A DNA stretch of 33,739 bases from assembly GCA_020723345.1 (NCBI GenBank), contig DYJA01000036.1, positions 24,141 through 57,879 of the forward strand, given 5' to 3'. This document shows positions 30,965 to 33,739 of the stretch, piece by piece; the stretch's first letter is position 1; the number at the start of each line of letters is the position of its first letter. The stretch comes from Candidatus Aquidulcis sp. (GTDB taxonomy: Bacteria > Chloroflexota > Anaerolineae > UBA4142). The notes below the pieces were generated by a model that was not told where the DNA came from, made no database searches, and was given only the letters and a program-made list of their open reading frames with translations. A program made the translations under genes and the position numbers.

Positions 30965-33550
30965 ATGAAACGCCTATTTGATTTTCTAACTGCTCTGATC
31001 GGTTCGATCGTGCTCTCGCCCCTCTTCGCGATTGTCGCCCTTGCCATCAAATGCAATTCGCGCGGTCCGGTGTTCTTTCGCGGCGAACGCGTCGGTAAAG
31101 ACGGCAAACTTTTTCGGATTTTCAAATTCCGAACGATGGTCGCGAACGCCGCCGAGTTGGGCGGCGCAATTACGCACCGCGGCGATCCGCGCGTCGATCG
31201 CTTGGGGCGCATCCTGCGCCGCACCAAGATCGACGAACTCCCCCAGTTGATCAATGTTGTCCGGGGCGAGATGAGTTTGGTCGGACCGCGCCCCGAGGTG
31301 GAGCGCTATACCAAACTCTATAACGAACATCAAAAGCGGGTCCTGACCGTTCGACCGGGCATTACGAGCATTGCGTCGATCCGCTATCGCAGCGAAGAAC
31401 AACTCCTCCCGGCGGACGCGTGGGAAAAAGTTTATACGCAAGTCGTCCTGCCCGCCAAACTCGACATCGAACTAAAATATCTGTCGACGCGCACTTTCGG
31501 TCAGGATCTGTTGATCTTGTTCTCCACCTTGTTTGCCATTGCCGGGGACGAGGTGCATTTTGACGTGTGGGCGCAAGCGATTAGCCAGCTGGAAGAATTC
31601 GTCGGGCGCTATATCCAGTGGAATTTGGTAGACGCCGTGCTGATCCTGATCGCGTTTACCCTCGCGCTGGCGGTCCGGTCAATCAACGCGTCGCTTGACT
31701 TTTCCTTGGCGCTCTTGTATGCTGTCGGTGGCATCTTCGTCTACATCTCATTGAACTATCGTTTCGGGATCTATCAGCGCTTTTGGCGCTACGCGAGTGG
31801 ACAAGAATCGACGGCGCTGTTCGGCTCCATTTTCACGGCGACGGTCTTTCTTGGCGCCGTCGATCTGTTCCTCGAGGAACGCGTGCTTCCTTTGGGGGCA
31901 ATCGGACTCGGCGGGTTTTTCTCTTTCTGTTTGCTCGCCGCCGCGCGCTATCGCCGCAAAATTGCGCGCGGGATCTATGAACAGTTGCGGGATACGCTTG
32001 GTTTTGCTTCCGGTCAGGGCGCGCGCGTTCTCGTCGTCGGCGCGCGCGACGCGGGGCAGTTGCTCGTTTGGCAGTTGCAAAATCATATCAACGCGTACCA
32101 AGTCATCGGATTTGTGGATGACGACCGGGATAAGCACGGCATGCGGATTCACAATGTGCCCGTCTACGGCAGCCGCTACGAAATTCCGGCGCTGGTCGCC
32201 CGGTTGCACATCGATCTGATCATCATCGCGATCCCACTCTCCCGCGCCACCAAGCCGGAAGAACTCTTGGCGCTTTGTCGTTCCAGTTCTGCCCAGATCA
32301 AAGTTCTCCCTGGATTGTTCGAATGGCTCGACAAAAACGGGAAAACCTTGCACTGGACGGATTTGCCGGAAGAAGAATTGCTCCAGCGCACGCCCTACCA
32401 AGTTGACGAAGCATCGTGCCGTCGGCTCCTGAACAATCGGGTGGTGATGGTGACTGGCGCGGCGGGCTCAATCGGCAGCGAACTCTCACGGCAGATCGCA
32501 GCGCACCAGCCGCAGCGCTTGGTGTTGGTGGACATTAACGAGAGCGGTTTGTACGATTTGAAGGTGGAACTGCAAACCAAATACAAAGGTCTGTGCGTGG
32601 ACGCGGCGTTGTGCGACATCACAAATCAAGTCCGTTTGCGCGTCGTGTTCGAACGGGCGCTGCCCCAGATCGTTTTCCACGCGGCGGCGTACAAACACGT
32701 TCCGATTTTGGAACAACACCCTCAGGAAGCGATTCGCGCGAACATTCAGGGGACGCGGACGGTGCATTCGCTGGCTGAGACTTTTGGGGCAGAGCGTTTC
32801 GTTTTGATCTCCACCGACAAAGCCGTCAACCCGACGAGCGTGTTGGGTATGACGAAATGGCTCGCCGAATTGATCGTCATCTCCTCGTCGCGCGCCAGCC
32901 CGATGCTTTCGACAACCGTTCGGTTTGGCAATGTCCTGGGCAGCCGGGGCAGTGTGATCCCAACTTTCGAAAAACAAATCGAACTCGGAGGACCGATCAC
33001 GATCACCCATCCCGATATGTCCCGCTACTTTTTGAGCACCAACGAGGCGGTCAGTCTGACGATTCAGACGGCGACGATTACGCGCGGAGGGGACATTTAC
33101 ATCTTGGATATGGGCGTCCCGGTGCCCATCGCCGATCTCGCGCATCGGATGATTCGCGCGCACGGCTTGCGCCCCGGTCAGGATATTCCCATCGAATATG
33201 TGGGCGTCCGGCCCGGGGAAAAATTGTACGAGGAACTCGTCGCGCGCGATGAAGAAAAAATCGGTACCGACAATCCATCCATCCAACAGATTCACCGGAC
33301 CGCGCCCTTGAATCTCATCGATTTCGACGAACGACTCGACGGGCTGATCGCCTTCAGCGAAAATGGCGCGACGCCGGAACAAATCCATATTGAATTGGAA
33401 CGCTTCGTTCGATCCTTGCAAGCGCCCGATCACCAAACACCAATCGCGTGGATGCCGCGGAGCCGCCCAAACGAAGCCGCCGCGCCGAGTTCCATCTACG
33501 ACAACTCGGTCAATGCGTCGGCGGGCATTTCTCCACTGTACTCACAATAA
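30965..33550 (+). CDS. Fused PglC-like phosphoglycosyl transferase and PglF-like UDP-HexNAc 4,6-dehydratase
   Basis: This is one 861-residue product in a single frame. Residues 1-~190 are a monotopic sugar-phosphate transferase: re-entrant helix with the Ser18-Pro19 break, FKFRTM (54-59), catalytic dyad Asp90-Glu91 in KIDELPQLINVVRGEMSLVG, GPRPE, and PGITSIASIR. It would load a sugar-1-phosphate on a polyprenyl phosphate. Residues ~218-330 hold four helices. A Rossmann CoA-binding-like domain (VLVVGARDAG, 355-364) follows. The dehydratase domain has VTGAAGSIGSE (496-506), the STDKAVNPT catalytic block with T617-D618-K619, K631 and RFGNVLGSRGSVI. ATG 30965 has GGAG at 30955-30958 and starts at the family N-terminus MKRLFDF; the frame opens upstream at 30836 without family sequence. 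The dehydratase would supply the 4-keto sugar for the aminotransferase at 10979. Confidence 0.93.
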   Translation: MKRLFDFLTALIGSIVLSPLFAIVALAIKCNSRGPVFFRGERVGKDGKLFRIFKFRTMVANAAELGGAITHRGDPRVDRLGRILRRTKIDELPQLINVVRGEMSLVGPRPEVERYTKLYNEHQKRVLTVRPGITSIASIRYRSEEQLLPADAWEKVYTQVVLPAKLDIELKYLSTRTFGQDLLILFSTLFAIAGDEVHFDVWAQAISQLEEFVGRYIQWNLVDAVLILIAFTLALAVRSINASLDFSLALLYAVGGIFVYISLNYRFGIYQRFWRYASGQESTALFGSIFTATVFLGAVDLFLEERVLPLGAIGLGGFFSFCLLAAARYRRKIARGIYEQLRDTLGFASGQGARVLVVGARDAGQLLVWQLQNHINAYQVIGFVDDDRDKHGMRIHNVPVYGSRYEIPALVARLHIDLIIIAIPLSRATKPEELLALCRSSSAQIKVLPGLFEWLDKNGKTLHWTDLPEEELLQRTPYQVDEASCRRLLNNRVVMVTGAAGSIGSELSRQIAAHQPQRLVLVDINESGLYDLKVELQTKYKGLCVDAALCDITNQVRLRVVFERALPQIVFHAAAYKHVPILEQHPQEAIRANIQGTRTVHSLAETFGAERFVLISTDKAVNPTSVLGMTKWLAELIVISSSRASPMLSTTVRFGNVLGSRGSVIPTFEKQIELGGPITITHPDMSRYFLSTNEAVSLTIQTATITRGGDIYILDMGVPVPIADLAHRMIRAHGLRPGQDIPIEYVGVRPGEKLYEELVARDEEKIGTDNPSIQQIHRTAPLNLIDFDERLDGLIAFSENGATPEQIHIELERFVRSLQAPDHQTPIAWMPRSRPNEAAAPSSIYDNSVNASAGISPLYSQ

Positions 33551-33664
33551 TTTGACAACGTTGGATTACATTTCTCCCCCTGAGAGAAAGGATCACGGAT
33601 GATCATTTTCTGCTCTATTCTTCCGTGTTCCTTTCAAGCGGTGGAGAAATCCAACCTTGTCGAA
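33551..33664 (+). repeat. Long imperfect inverted repeat after the operon (MITE-like or RNA hairpin)
   Basis: Ends 33551-33566 and 33649-33664 are inverted copies matching at 14 of 16 positions. Going inward, TTCTCC (33572-33577) pairs with GGAGAA (33643-33648). GAAAGGATCACGGA (33586-33599) pairs with TCCGTGTTCCTTTC (33622-33635) at 13 of 14 positions, leaving a 22-nt loop. It begins directly after the stop codon and has no T-run. No coding frame is seen inside or in 33665-33739. Confidence 0.6.
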
Positions 33665-33739
33665 CCGATCGCTGTGCGACGAGACTAGCGTAGGTTTTGT
33701 GCAACCAGACGCCGAATCGTTTACTAGGCTGAAATTCCG

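Noticed and set aside
32486-33436. 316-codon open frame on the minus strand
   Set aside because: It lies wholly inside the dehydratase domain of the last gene, has no family features, and is a by-product of GC-rich codon usage on the other strand.
33685-33698. 14-nt match (one mismatch) to 2205-2218 as possible attachment-site repeat
   Set aside because: Too short for a 33-kb window, and no integrase or other mobile gene lies between or beside them.
1-33739. Defence system, CRISPR array, prophage or insertion sequence
   Set aside because: No repeat-spacer pattern, transposase, integrase, nuclease or phage structural gene was seen on either strand; nearly all coding capacity is glycan-related.

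Overview
The window looks like an extracytoplasmic glycan locus from a member of the Chloroflexota, probably an Anaerolineae-like bacterium. This assignment is an inference. It rests on secreted proteins with Thr/Pro/Arg linkers, on the 'YLP[LIM]xxR'-type motif in two of them (a habit I associate with this phylum), and on moderately high GC with very frequent CGCG words. All 27 supported genes are on the + strand. I see no tRNA, rRNA, CRISPR array, transposase or phage gene.

Region 1 (1-4200) holds secreted right-handed beta-helix proteins. It starts with the 3' end of one gene, followed by a strong terminator. Next come a close paralogue (703-2208) and a third, more divergent beta-helix protein with a C-terminal FN3 domain (2341-4137), which ends at a second strong terminator (4161-4200). 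They resemble the carbohydrate-binding, lyase or epimerase beta-helix class, but no substrate can be read from the sequence.

Region 2 (4201-4495) is a gene-free leader. It has a TATAAT box, a long imperfect stem-loop about 19 nt further on (4321-4404), and an extended -10-like site nearer the first gene.

Region 3 (4496-33550) is an unbroken run of 24 co-directional genes with gaps of 0-58 nt and many ATGA or longer overlaps, likely one very long transcription unit. It encodes nucleotide-sugar tailoring (two DegT aminotransferases, a PglD/NeuD-type acetyltransferase and a UDP-HexNAc 4,6-dehydratase domain) and a PglC-type phosphoglycosyl transferase that starts the glycan on a lipid carrier. 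It also encodes eight GT4 and three GT2 glycosyltransferases, two methyltransferases, an acyltransferase-3 membrane protein and a second hexapeptide acetyltransferase. Export and transfer functions are a Wzm/Wzt ABC exporter whose ATPase carries a C-terminal glycan-recognition domain, an O-antigen ligase/polymerase-type membrane protein, and a GT-C (ArnT/PMT-like) membrane transferase with a large external domain. A secreted, membrane-anchored beta-propeller (GH43-like) protein sits inside the run.

The most striking gene is the last. One 861-residue polypeptide joins a PglC-like initiating transferase to a complete PglF-like dehydratase. With the adjacent PglD-like and PglE-like genes at 10345-12100, all enzymes needed to make and load a diacetamido-trideoxyhexose (bacillosamine-like sugar) are present. 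The proposed flow is: dehydrate, aminate and acetylate the sugar; load it on the carrier; extend with the GTs and modify with methyl or acetyl groups; export through Wzm/Wzt; then ligate or remodel at the cell surface. The run is followed by a long imperfect inverted repeat (33551-33664).
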